From an uncultured Bacilli bacterium (GTDB lineage Bacteria; Bacillota_I; Bacilli_A; RF39; UBA660), in contig CAJUQG010000023.1 in assembly GCA_910588025.1 (NCBI GenBank), forward strand, positions 1-22,136: a stretch of DNA of 22,136 nt, given 5' to 3'. Below are positions 1-7,261 of the stretch, in pieces. The position numbers were made by a program, and so were the translations under genes. A model generated the notes under the pieces. The model searched no databases. It was not told where the DNA came from and saw only the letters and a list, made by a program, of their open reading frames with translations. Position 1 is the first letter of the stretch, and each line of letters begins with the position of its first letter.

Positions 1-14
1 AATTTAATTAATAG

Positions 15-42
15 AAAACCCATAGAAAAAATCTATGGGTTT
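15..42 (-). terminator. Intrinsic terminator after thyX
   Basis: An 11-bp perfect inverted repeat (arms 16-26 and 32-42, 5-nt loop) lies 20 nt past the thyX stop codon. On the minus strand it is followed only by a short TTTT and then mixed AT sequence, so the U-tract is weak. Confidence 0.7.
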
Positions 43-61
43 GTCTACACTCTGAGAAGTT

Positions 62-1567
62 TTAAACTTCTCTTTGGTCTTGCTCTAACAATTTTAAAAT
101 ACGTCCACAAGATTCTTTGCCTTCATTACATACTCTTTTTGTAACACAAGTTGGTCCAAGAATACTACTAAATAATTCAGCATCTTTTTGTTTTGATACT
201 TCTTGATACATGCCATTTGCCATCGCTCTTGTTTCCCACTGAGCTTTATTACACATTCTAAGTTCTAAAATATGTCTTAAATCCCAACCATTCATATTTG
301 TTAGAATGTTACACATGTTGCCAGATAAGGTAAAGTAAACTAAATCTTCTTCTCTAATATGATATTGTTCTTTCAAACTTTGATAAACTTCAAAGTTATT
401 TTTAAATATTTTTTGAAGTTCTTTTTGTTGTCCCTCATTTAATGTTGGAGGAATTTTGTATTGCATTAAGTCAATGATTGGTGCAAAATCCGGAAAAATT
501 ATATCATGTGTTCGATGTCTTGTTAAATGGGTTAAAATAGCATAAGATAGCGCTAGTTGGAATTGAAAATTTACTTGAGTAAACTCTAAGCGATCTGACT
601 CAAAAGCAATTTTGTGCATTAAGATTTGTTTAAACTCTGGATTATTTTTGCTCAATTCATCTAAAACTCTTTTAGCTTCTAAATGGTTATATTGATATCT
701 TCTCATTAAAGCAGACATCAAAATTACATCATCAGTATTTTCGGTATGATTTAGTAACTTTGATCTATCTAAAACTTGATATTGTCCACGTTGTAAATTA
801 GAATTTAAAAATTCATCTACACCATCTTCCAATTTTAAAGGTGCTTTATTAATCTCATCCAAAATATACTCACAAGATTGTTCCGCGATCTCTTTTAATC
901 GTTCTCCAAACAATCTCAGTTCTTCTATTTTAGCATATTTTGTTTTGGTAAATTTGATAATCATATCTTTCAGTGTATGAGCATCGATTCCCATCATAAT
1001 GTTTGAGTAATAACAATATGGAAGAATAAATCTAGCATCTTCTAGTTTCATATTTTGATTTACAAATTGACCATAATTTTGAAATAAAGATTTCATATGT
1101 TTTTGATATTCTTCTTTTACTTGATTATTGTTACTGATCATTACACCATTTTCATCATGAAAATTCGGAATATAAAATCCTGCATTGGTAAAATCAACTT
1201 CTCTTCTTGATTTTATGGTAAAAGAGGAAAAACGTTCAGCAATTATCATCTGTTCTATCAATGCACTGACATTTTCTATTCCAAAAACCAAATAATCATG
1301 ATCTGTAATTGAATCATGCCCCATTCCTATTACTCTTTTAATAAAATTTACATTTTTTTCATAACTATTTTGTTCAGAAATATTTAACACTTCAAAAACA
1401 TTACCAGGGAATCTTGAAAGACGAGCAGCAGTTGCTACTACATTTGTTTTTTGTCCTTTTGCTAAGTTTTTAATTTCATAGATTATTTCTTCAACATTTT
1501 CTACTTTCCCTTTTAACGCTTCTTCTAGTTTGTTATAATCTAGGGCACCTAATAACTCTATTTTCAT
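62..1567 (-). CDS. thyX: Tandem-domain FAD-dependent thymidylate synthase (ThyX family)
   Basis: ThyX makes dTMP from dUMP using methylene-tetrahydrofolate and reduced flavin. This 501-residue protein is about twice the usual 220-250 residues and shows two ThyX-like halves. The first has GHDSITDH (83-90), matching the family GHxSxxxH, and a degenerate signature AER-x7-S (A110 to S120) followed by RR where canonical proteins have RHR-x7-S. The second has RHR at 350-352 but Asp360 where the serine should be, then a typical LRHxLxLRxxxxAQWETR segment near residues 430-450. Neither half therefore has a complete motif. The ATG start has GAAAGGA about 6 nt upstream. It lies directly downstream of recA and has its own promoter. 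Family assignment is firm; activity of this fused form is inferred. No thyA is seen in the window. Confidence 0.88.
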   Translation of the reverse strand: MKIELLGALDYNKLEEALKGKVENVEEIIYEIKNLAKGQKTNVVATAARLSRFPGNVFEVLNISEQNSYEKNVNFIKRVIGMGHDSITDHDYLVFGIENVSALIEQMIIAERFSSFTIKSRREVDFTNAGFYIPNFHDENGVMISNNNQVKEEYQKHMKSLFQNYGQFVNQNMKLEDARFILPYCYYSNIMMGIDAHTLKDMIIKFTKTKYAKIEELRLFGERLKEIAEQSCEYILDEINKAPLKLEDGVDEFLNSNLQRGQYQVLDRSKLLNHTENTDDVILMSALMRRYQYNHLEAKRVLDELSKNNPEFKQILMHKIAFESDRLEFTQVNFQFQLALSYAILTHLTRHRTHDIIFPDFAPIIDLMQYKIPPTLNEGQQKELQKIFKNNFEVYQSLKEQYHIREEDLVYFTLSGNMCNILTNMNGWDLRHILELRMCNKAQWETRAMANGMYQEVSKQKDAELFSSILGPTCVTKRVCNEGKESCGRILKLLEQDQREV

Positions 1568-1604
1568 TTTTAATCCTTTCTCTACCCTTTTGCATCTTTC
1601 TTTG

Positions 1605-1634
1605 ATTATAACATTAAAAAACTTTTTTTAACAA
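1605..1634 (-). promoter_or_regulatory. Sigma-A-type promoter of thyX
   Basis: On the minus strand TTGTTA (1629-1634), an 18-nt spacer and TATAAT (1605-1610) preceded by TGT, an extended -10. It sits about 40 nt upstream of the thyX ATG and just downstream of the recA terminator. Confidence 0.6.
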
Positions 1635-1664
1635 CAAAAAAAAGGGTTAACAATTAACCTTTTT
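1632..1664 (-). terminator. Intrinsic terminator overlapping the recA stop codon
   Basis: Minus-strand sequence AAAAGGTTAA-TTG-TTAACCCTTTT forms a hairpin followed by a long T-run. The recA TAA codon (1654-1656) is part of the stem, so translation ends inside the terminator. The -35 of thyX lies in its tail. Confidence 0.7.
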
Positions 1665-2679
1665 TCACTTCTTCTTTTTGGAATCCATAGTGTTCTCGCA
1701 CTTTTTTTTCTATTTCTTCTTTTAATTCTTTCTTTTCTTTTAAGAATGTTTTTACATTTTCTTTTCCTTGTCCTATTTTTTCACCATTATAGGAATACCA
1801 TGCGCCACTTTTTTCAATGATATTAATTTCACTGGCAATATCAATTAATTCCCCTTCTCGACTTACTCCTTCACCATACATGATATCAACACAAGCCGTT
1901 TTAAATGGAGGTGCTACTTTGTTTTTTACAACCTTAACATTGGTTTTATTACCAATTACACCATCACCTTGTTTAATTTGTTCTCCTCTTCTAACATCCA
2001 TGCGAATAGTTGCATAAAATTTTAGTGCTCTTCCTCCAGGAGTTGTTTCAGGATTCCCAAACATTACTCCCACTTTTTCACGTAATTGATTAATAAAAAT
2101 TGCTGTTGTTTTGGTTTTATTGATGGTACCAGATAATTTTCTTAACGCTTGACTCATTAGTCTTGCTTGAAGTCCAACATGACTATCACCCATATCGCCA
2201 TCAATTTCCGCTTGAGGAACTAAGGCTGCCACAGAGTCGATTACAATAATGTTTACAGCTTCACTTCTTACTAACGCTTCACAAATTTCTAATGCTTGTT
2301 CTCCTGTATCTGGCTGAGATAATAATAATTCATTGATATTGACTCCTAAATTTTTAGCATAAACTGGATCTAGTGCGTGTTCTGCATCAATAAAAGCTGC
2401 TCTTCCCCCAGATTTTTGAACTTCTGCGATTGCATGTAATGCAAAGGTTGTTTTTCCAGAAGATTCTGGTCCATATATTTCAATAATTCTTCCTTTTGGA
2501 TATCCTCCCACACCTAGGGCGATGTCTAAAGCTAAAGACCCACTTGAAGTTGCTTCAATTTCCATGTGCTCTTGAGCACCTAATTTCATAATGGCACCTT
2601 TTCCAAATTGACGTTCAATATCTGCTAAGACTTGTTCAAGAGCTTTGTCCTTATCTTTTATATCTTTTGTTGTTTTCAT
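1654..2679 (-). CDS. recA: DNA recombinase RecA
   Basis: RecA forms filaments on single-stranded DNA, drives strand exchange and triggers LexA self-cleavage. The 341-residue protein has the normal length. It shows the Walker A motif GPESSGKTT (70-78), the FIDAEHALDP segment, the Walker B strand IIVIDSVAAL, and the DNA-binding loop-2 region with GNPETTPGGRALKF. The tail is lysine/glutamate-rich, as is common. The ATG start has a perfect AGGAGG a few nt upstream. In Bacillota recA usually follows rodZ-pgsA-cinA; here rodZ and a pgsA relative lie upstream on the same strand, but a tmk operon replaces cinA. A consensus promoter and a LexA-type palindrome precede it. Confidence 0.98.
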   Translation of the reverse strand: MKTTKDIKDKDKALEQVLADIERQFGKGAIMKLGAQEHMEIEATSSGSLALDIALGVGGYPKGRIIEIYGPESSGKTTFALHAIAEVQKSGGRAAFIDAEHALDPVYAKNLGVNINELLLSQPDTGEQALEICEALVRSEAVNIIVIDSVAALVPQAEIDGDMGDSHVGLQARLMSQALRKLSGTINKTKTTAIFINQLREKVGVMFGNPETTPGGRALKFYATIRMDVRRGEQIKQGDGVIGNKTNVKVVKNKVAPPFKTACVDIMYGEGVSREGELIDIASEINIIEKSGAWYSYNGEKIGQGKENVKTFLKEKKELKEEIEKKVREHYGFQKEEVKKG

Positions 2680-2710
2680 AAAATCCTCCTAAGTTTCTAA
2701 GTACAAGTTC

Positions 2711-2739
2711 ATTTTATGATAGTTTATCGGCTTTGTCAA
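2711..2739 (-). promoter_or_regulatory. Consensus sigma-A promoter of recA
   Basis: On the minus strand a perfect TTGACA (2734-2739), a 17-nt spacer and TAAAAT (2711-2716), 31 nt before the recA ATG. This is the best-matching promoter in the window. Confidence 0.85.
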
Positions 2740-2748
2740 CCCTTTTCT

Positions 2749-2762
2749 CAAACATTCGTTTG
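2749..2762. promoter_or_regulatory. Candidate LexA (SOS) box upstream of recA
   Basis: CAAAC-ATTC-GTTTG is a 5-bp-arm palindrome that matches the Gram-positive LexA consensus CGAAC-N4-GTTCG at all but one base per arm. It lies 9 nt upstream of the -35 of recA. No lexA gene is in the window, so LexA control is inferred from the site, its position and the downstream gene. Confidence 0.6.
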
Positions 2763-2777
2763 GTAGTGATTTCCAAA

Positions 2778-2815
2778 CAAAAAAAGCAATTTGACCGATA
2801 CAATTTTGCTTTTTT
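2778..2815 (-). terminator. Intrinsic terminator of the tmk operon
   Basis: On the minus strand AAAAAGCAA and TTGCTTTTTTT arms enclose a roughly 14-nt loop and end in a T-run, 30 nt after the stop of the last operon gene. The stem is AT-rich with a small bulge. Confidence 0.6.
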
Positions 2816-2844
2816 ATTCTATATTATCTTGCCATTTTTCTATT

Positions 2845-3558
2845 TTAATTTATTTGGGTAATACTTTTAAAGATATAATGATCATCTTTTTTTTCAAATA
2901 CATATTCGTAAGTGCTTGCATCCTTTATATAATCTTCTATTTCAATACTATAATTGATATTAGAAGATATTTCTTTGTAATCTAATTTTTTACTTTTCTC
3001 TAAATCGGAATAAATGGTTCTTTTACTCATCGTGTCATCCCAATCATTGGTTTCATAAATCATTTTTTCTGTAATGATAATTTGATTTCTTCTTTTTTTG
3101 GCACTAACAATTTTTCGATGAATTTGCTCATACCAATTTCCACCACAACCAGGGATTAGTTCATATTGTTTTTGTTCATTATTATATGTATAGCCACAAA
3201 CTTCCTCTAAGAGATAAACATTGCTGTGCATATAAGGCACTTGACCCAAAATTTTTTCAATTTTTTCTTCTACTTTTTCCCGAGGGATAATTTCTATATT
3301 ATCCGCTTTATGTTCTTTTATATAAGCCATTAAGCCAATATCAATAATATATTCATTGGATAAGGGATTCGTTGTATATAATAAACTAAGGACACTTGCA
3401 TCAGAACTTGGATTAACAGAATTATAAAGTTCACGAACTAAATCAGAATTAATATCCATTTCTTCTGGTTTGGATAGGACGTAGCCAATAAGTAGGCATA
3501 CGCTTAAAGCGATTAAACTAGCAAGAATGATTAAAACTTTATTTTTATTTTTCCACAT
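2845..3558 (-). CDS. Membrane-anchored extracytoplasmic protein of unknown function
   Basis: This 237-residue protein is not recognised. Residues 1-6 are basic and residues 8-29 form one hydrophobic helix without a lipobox cysteine or clear signal-peptidase site, so it is probably an N-terminal anchor with the remaining ~205 residues outside. The outer part is charged and mixed alpha/beta, and holds two cysteines (in EVCGYTY and IPGCGGNW) about 20 residues apart that could form a disulfide. The ATG lies 14 nt inside the end of the upstream ATP-grasp gene, with AAAGG upstream, so translation is probably coupled. It is the last gene of the tmk operon. The final third (YEYVFEKKDDHYIFKSI) resembles the end of NTF2-like or lipoprotein-type folds, but this is only an impression. 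Confidence 0.8.
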   Translation of the reverse strand: MWKNKNKVLIILASLIALSVCLLIGYVLSKPEEMDINSDLVRELYNSVNPSSDASVLSLLYTTNPLSNEYIIDIGLMAYIKEHKADNIEIIPREKVEEKIEKILGQVPYMHSNVYLLEEVCGYTYNNEQKQYELIPGCGGNWYEQIHRKIVSAKKRRNQIIITEKMIYETNDWDDTMSKRTIYSDLEKSKKLDYKEISSNINYSIEIEDYIKDASTYEYVFEKKDDHYIFKSITQIN

Positions 3559-4534
3559 TTTTTAAAACCTTTCTTATAATATCCATACGTCCTCGATTAG
3601 ATGTTACTTGGACTAAATCAAATCCTGGACGACGATTTCCTTCAATGATTAATGGACCAGATGGTGTTATAGCTACATCCCATCCTACGACTAAAATTTT
3701 ATCACTTTCTAAAGCGGCTTTTTTTACCATTTCTTTCACTTCATCAAAATAAGGAATTTTAAAACCATCGATTTTGATATTACTTTTTGGATGATTCGCA
3801 AATTGATTTAAATCTTTATCTAAGGCTGGACCTATTAACTCTCCAGTTTCTAAGTTGATTTCAGCCCCCATCCCTCCCGCATGAAAGTTATCAACGGGAT
3901 TTACACCATTTCCTATGCGAAGACCTGCCCATAAAATTTCTGGTTTTTGATGATGATTAAACGTCATAATCCGAATGGTATTTACTGAAGTATCACATAA
4001 TTTATTTAATATTTCATGTTGGATTACTAGTTCTTCTAAAAATAAATGTTTCTTTATTAATTCTTCATAAAAAGCTTGTTTATCGGTAATATCTTTTGTA
4101 TGAACTTTCGTAACATCTGCCCCTCCAAGACCATCATAAGGCTTTCTCATAAAAGTTGCATGTTTGCTTAAAAAGGCTTGAAATTCTGCAAAATTATTTT
4201 CATTCGGCACAAAAAAATCACGTTTGGTATATTCCTTAAACTCTTTTAGAAAAGTTGGTTTTATCGTATATCTTTTTTTATAAGCACTTGGACTTACTTT
4301 TTCATAAAATGTATTTTGTAATTTAATGCCAACGTACTCTTTTCGTTCTTTTTTGGAACGGGAATAAAATTGATAATTTAAGTAATCACTCAAACCTATT
4401 CCATATTTTATAATACTATAATATGTATCTAGGGTTAACATGAGATAACTACGATGATTTTCTTTTGCAATTTTCTTTAAGTTATGAGCAAATCTTTTAT
4501 AATTTGCACTAAAAATATAGGAATAAAAAGCCAT
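3545..4534 (-). CDS. ATP-grasp protein, sugar-transfer-associated type
   Basis: ATP-grasp enzymes join a carboxylate to an amine or thiol through an acyl-phosphate; the substrate here is unknown. The C-terminal two thirds match the sugar-transfer-associated ATP-grasp family: KPYDGLGGADV (glycine-rich nucleotide-binding loop), EELVIQH, NTIRIMTF, a WAGLRIGNG / NFHAGGMGA block, and the metal-binding end VGWDVAITPSGPLIIEGN. The N-terminal ~100 residues are basic and helical. I place the start at ATG 4534, one nt after the tmk stop, preceded by an AGAGGAAGA ribosome-binding site inside the tmk end; an upstream in-frame start would overlap tmk by about 60 nt. Its end overlaps the next gene by 14 nt. 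Relatives often sit in polysaccharide or capsule loci, but nothing like that is visible here. Confidence 0.85.
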   Translation of the reverse strand: MAFYSYIFSANYKRFAHNLKKIAKENHRSYLMLTLDTYYSIIKYGIGLSDYLNYQFYSRSKKERKEYVGIKLQNTFYEKVSPSAYKKRYTIKPTFLKEFKEYTKRDFFVPNENNFAEFQAFLSKHATFMRKPYDGLGGADVTKVHTKDITDKQAFYEELIKKHLFLEELVIQHEILNKLCDTSVNTIRIMTFNHHQKPEILWAGLRIGNGVNPVDNFHAGGMGAEINLETGELIGPALDKDLNQFANHPKSNIKIDGFKIPYFDEVKEMVKKAALESDKILVVGWDVAITPSGPLIIEGNRRPGFDLVQVTSNRGRMDIIRKVLKNVEK

Positions 4535-4535
4535 A

Positions 4536-5231
4536 TTATTCTTCCTCTTTCTGAATGTGTGCTTGCACAAAGTTCCAAATTTCTTGTGCAATTTCATCTT
4601 TCGATTTGATGATACATGTTTGTTTGTCTTTTAAACATTCAATGGTATGAAACTGATATTTTCTAGCAATTTCCAAATAAGCTTTTTCCGCTTGAATTAA
4701 ATGATTATTATTTTTTTCATTATCATCTAAATCCTTTTTCTTTTGACGTAATATGATTTCAGCTTCAAACGGCATATGAAGAAAAAGACGAATGCTAGGT
4801 ATGGGTAAATTTAACATTTCAAATTCTAATTTTTCAATCCATTCATAGAAATCATTTCTTTCTTCTACCGTTGTTAGTTTACCGCCCTGATGTGCCATTG
4901 AAGAATAAGTATAACGATCAAGGATGATAAGGTATCCTTCTTCCATTTTTTCTTTTATTTTAGGAAAGTTATAGAAACGATCTGTCGCATAAAATAAAGA
5001 AGAAGTAAGCGCATCAACATTTGGTGCTGTTTCTGGAAAATAACTATCTCCAAGTTCTTTTTTGCCTAAATAAGGTCCACCAATTATTTTACCTGTTGGA
5101 CTTTCGTAATTAGGAAAATCGAACGAAAATACTCGATATCCTTTGTCTAGAAGGGTTTGTTTTAATAATTGGGTTTGCGTTTGTTTTCCAGAGCAATCAG
5201 TACCTTCTATGACAATTATTTTATTTTTCAA
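4536..5231 (-). CDS. tmk: Thymidylate (dTMP) kinase
   Basis: It phosphorylates dTMP to dTDP, the step after ThyX. The 231-residue protein begins with the P-loop IEGTDCSGKQTQTQ, then SFDFPNYESPTGKII in the dTMP-binding region, the DRYTYSSMAHQGG motif, and a lysine/asparagine-rich lid (KKKDLDDNEKNNNH) near 165-180. It is slightly longer than the typical 205-215. The start is TTG: an in-frame TGA lies 9 nt upstream, inside the TAGGTGA ribosome-binding site, so no earlier start is possible. It heads a three-gene operon with the ATP-grasp and anchored proteins. Related deoxynucleoside-monophosphate kinases are hard to separate by eye, but dTMP is the best fit. Confidence 0.92.
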   Translation of the reverse strand: MKNKIIVIEGTDCSGKQTQTQLLKQTLLDKGYRVFSFDFPNYESPTGKIIGGPYLGKKELGDSYFPETAPNVDALTSSLFYATDRFYNFPKIKEKMEEGYLIILDRYTYSSMAHQGGKLTTVEERNDFYEWIEKLEFEMLNLPIPSIRLFLHMPFEAEIILRQKKKDLDDNEKNNNHLIQAEKAYLEIARKYQFHTIECLKDKQTCIIKSKDEIAQEIWNFVQAHIQKEEE

Positions 5232-5274
5232 AAAAAATCACCTACTCTAATTCTGTTATTTTTTACTTTATTTG

Positions 5275-5283
5275 ATTATAACA
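5275..5283 (-). promoter_or_regulatory. Extended -10 promoter of the tmk operon
   Basis: TGT-TATAAT on the minus strand (TATAAT at 5275-5280), about 44 nt upstream of the TTG start. No good -35 is present at 17 nt, so recognition would rest on the extended -10. Confidence 0.55.
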
Positions 5284-5412
5284 AAGGATTCAAAAAAACA
5301 CTAGTTTCTTTTGCTTTAAAATTCGGACTAATCTTAGTTTTGGAATGGTAAAACTTTTTTATATTTTCTTCTTTTTCGATAGAAAAGCCATTGTTTTTTT
5401 CACACAAATTAC

Positions 5413-5440
5413 TTGATAAAATACCAAGTTTTTTTGTCAA
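5413..5440 (-). promoter_or_regulatory. Possible second, distal promoter for the tmk operon
   Basis: TTGACA (5435-5440), 16 nt, TATCAA (5413-5418) on the minus strand, starting right after the upstream terminator. It would give a leader of about 175 nt. The -35 is perfect and the -10 is mediocre. The rest of the 230-nt gap is AT-rich with no supported gene. Confidence 0.3.
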
Positions 5441-5463
5441 AAAAAAGCAGAGGAAATCCTCTG
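5439..5463 (-). terminator. Strong intrinsic terminator after the PgsA-like gene
   Basis: A perfect hairpin CAGAGGA-TT-TCCTCTG (5448-5463) follows the TAA stop at once and runs into a T-tract of about 8 on the minus strand (5439-5447). Confidence 0.9.
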
Positions 5464-6054
5464 TTATTCTCGGTTCATTAACATATTTTTCGCATTAAAA
5501 TAATAGATACAACCATTTAAGACGGCTAAGACAGTAGCAATCATAATTAAAGCATCAGCAAAATAGAAAGACCATAATTCAAACGGTAAATTATAAAATA
5601 ATAAGGATAAGATTCCCAAGCGTAAAGTTACATATTCCATAAATCCTAATCTACTTTTTTCATTCATTTTGCCATTATCGGCACTCAATGATTTCATTGT
5701 ATTGACTAAAATATTTTTAGCCATCATGACCACAGGAATTACCACAGAGATGAAACCATTAAAAGCTAAAATCATTAATAATCCTTCTACAAAAATTTCT
5801 TCTAAAGATTTTTCTATTTTAAAGATTAACGGTTGTTCTTTCTTTTTGTGTTGATTTAAACGAAAGAGAATTAATTTTAAAAGATAGGAAAATAAAAATA
5901 AAAAACCAGTGATGACATATTTTAAATCAATCATAATTTTGCCACCAGCAACAAGTGTTTTAAAATGAATTCCTAATTGATACCAAGGAATCATTAGAAT
6001 TATTAAGCCTGTAACCATCACAATGATTCTAAACATGCTTATTTTTTTTGCCAT
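5464..6054 (-). CDS. PgsA-family membrane protein lacking the catalytic motif
   Basis: PgsA joins CDP-diacylglycerol to glycerol-3-phosphate to make phosphatidylglycerol-phosphate. This 196-residue, multi-helix protein has PgsA length and keeps family landmarks: ISMFRIIVM at the N-terminus, the AKNILVNTMKSL helix, the GKM loop, and NLPFELWSFYFAD (155-167), which closely resembles the C-terminal part of Bacillus-type PgsA as I remember it. The CDP-alcohol phosphatidyltransferase signature D-x2-DG-x2-AR-x8-G-x3-D-x3-D is absent: the matching stretch, about residues 56-90, is lysine/leucine-rich with no DG pair and no aspartate. It follows rodZ by 13 nt, the usual pgsA position. The ATG has a GAGGGATG ribosome-binding site. 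Homology is likely; catalytic activity is unlikely. Confidence 0.75.
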   Translation of the reverse strand: MAKKISMFRIIVMVTGLIILMIPWYQLGIHFKTLVAGGKIMIDLKYVITGFLFLFSYLLKLILFRLNQHKKKEQPLIFKIEKSLEEIFVEGLLMILAFNGFISVVIPVVMMAKNILVNTMKSLSADNGKMNEKSRLGFMEYVTLRLGILSLLFYNLPFELWSFYFADALIMIATVLAVLNGCIYYFNAKNMLMNRE

Positions 6055-6067
6055 TTACATCCCTCTT

Positions 6068-6541
6068 TTATTTAATATAGCTTATATCTTTGGTTTCATT
6101 TTTATTAATTGTTATTTGTTTAATGCTCCAAAAAAAGAGAATAAAAACAAATAAGACGATGATAAAATAAATTAATAAATAATACATCCGTGGATATTTT
6201 TTCATTGGTTTTGTGTACGGAGAATTGATTTTTAATTCTTCTTTTTCATTTTTACTATTTTTGGTCATTGCTCGTTCTATTTCTTTTACAGGAATTTTAG
6301 ATGTATATTCAAATAAATATTCATTAAATTCATCAATTACCGTAGTACTATTTAAACCTAAATATTTTGCATAAGCACTAATTTGTTCTTTTAATACATA
6401 AATATCTTTAAATGCACCCATATTTCCTTCTTCAATATTTTCTAAAATGACATCTTTTATTTTTAAATCATTACTTGCTTCACTAATACTAACGCCCTTA
6501 GATTCTCTTTGTTCTTTTAAGAGACTTCCTAGACTCTTCAA
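6068..6541 (-). CDS. rodZ: RodZ-like HTH membrane protein
   Basis: RodZ links the MreB cytoskeleton to the cell-wall elongation machinery. Residues 1-70 form the RodZ-type helix-turn-helix domain (LGSLLKEQRESKG, ISEASNDLKIKDVILENIE, YAKYLGL). A basic linker follows, then one hydrophobic helix (MYYLLIYFIIVLFVFILFF) and only about 18 outside residues, so the periplasmic-type domain of longer RodZ proteins is absent. I place the start at TTG 6541, 8 nt after AAAGGAG; a GTG three codons earlier directly abuts the ribosome-binding site and is too close. It lies just downstream of rnpB and upstream of the PgsA-like gene, the usual Bacillota order for rodZ-pgsA. Confidence 0.85.
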   Translation of the reverse strand: MKSLGSLLKEQRESKGVSISEASNDLKIKDVILENIEEGNMGAFKDIYVLKEQISAYAKYLGLNSTTVIDEFNEYLFEYTSKIPVKEIERAMTKNSKNEKEELKINSPYTKPMKKYPRMYYLLIYFIIVLFVFILFFWSIKQITINKNETKDISYIK

Positions 6542-6562
6542 AGTATTCACTCCTTTAAAAAT

Positions 6563-6911
6563 AATAATAACTTATAAGCCATGTTCTGTACGCAAAATTT
6601 TGCGCGACAAATATTTATCTACCTTGCGGTCCTTTCGTCCTTTTGATTCATTTCGAAAGACTCCCCTACCAAAATTTGGGTTTCTCACTCGCGGGGTTTA
6701 CCACGTTCCACTTCCCTCGTTTCCAAGTTCTTCGTCACTTTGGCACCTTCGTTCTACTTAAACCATGGTTAGGTTTGTTCGAAGCCGTTAGTATTTCTAC
6801 TACCTAGAGTTATTTATTCCTCTAGCACGAACACTACAATCAATCGCAGATTGTGTGAGCATGGACTTTCCTCAACAGATTATTTACTGCAGCATTTGTC
6901 CAGTTATTATT
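6563..6911 (-). ncRNA. rnpB: RNase P RNA, type B
   Basis: This is the catalytic RNA that trims tRNA 5' leaders. The minus strand shows the conserved 5' element GAGGAAAGTCCATGCTC (near 6857-6873), GTAGTGTTCGTGC just after it, the GAAACCCAAATTTTGGTAGGGGA type block (6662-6684), and the 3' element ACAGAACATGGCTTATAAG (6571-6589). A 10-bp P1 helix pairs 6902-6911 with 6563-6572 exactly, which sets the ends. The length of about 349 nt is shorter than the ~400 nt of Bacillus. The 5' P1 strand overlaps the gpsB stop codon. A TATACG box at 6921-6926 within the last gpsB codons is the likely -10. No separate terminator hairpin lies before rodZ; P1 followed by a U-rich stretch may serve. Confidence 0.95.
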
Positions 6912-7239
6912 CATTTTTTCCGTATACAATTTTTTCTAATTGGCTAATTCTTCTTAGTAAATCAATGTTATTAACATTGTTGCTACGACTATTAGAAGAT
7001 TCTTGCGCTTCTAAAATGTTTCTTAATTTTCGTATTTCATTTTTTAGTTTATTATTTTCTTCTGTTAACTCACTAATCACTTTATCTTGTCCCCTGATGA
7101 TAGTATTAAATTCTGTATAATCACGTATGATAATATCTAGATAATTATCAACTTCTTGTGGCCTGTAACCTCTTGCATCCACTTTGAATTCTTTTTCATA
7201 GATTTCAGAGGGAGTTAAGACGATTTTTTCTTCTACCAT
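6907..7239 (-). CDS. gpsB: Cell-division coordinator GpsB (DivIVA family)
   Basis: GpsB is a cytoplasmic coiled-coil adaptor that shuttles class A PBPs between the side wall and septum. The 110-residue protein has the DivIVA/GpsB N-terminal core (LTPSEIYEKEFKV, GYRPQEVDNYLDIIIRDY), then a coiled coil (QDKVISELTEENNKLKNEIRK), a serine/asparagine linker, and a short C-terminal helix (IDLLRRISQLEKIVYG) typical of GpsB. The start is ATG 7239 after GAAGGTGAT; an in-frame TTG 21 nt upstream lies at or before the predicted transcript start. Its stop codon lies inside the RNase P RNA gene. The gpsB-rnpB adjacency is common in Bacilli. The PBP1A at 9035 is a plausible partner. Confidence 0.92.
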   Translation of the reverse strand: MVEEKIVLTPSEIYEKEFKVDARGYRPQEVDNYLDIIIRDYTEFNTIIRGQDKVISELTEENNKLKNEIRKLRNILEAQESSNSRSNNVNNIDLLRRISQLEKIVYGKNE

Positions 7240-7261
7240 TCTATCACCTTCTTCGGACAAA

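Noticed and set aside
5169..5400. Short frames in the tmk-pgsA gap, on both strands
   Set aside because: No ribosome-binding sites; they overlap the tmk start, its promoters or simple AT-rich sequence.
6447..7120. Two plus-strand open frames of about 90-100 codons opposite rodZ, rnpB and gpsB
   Set aside because: They run antisense to RNase P RNA and well-supported genes, lack ribosome-binding sites and have low-complexity products.
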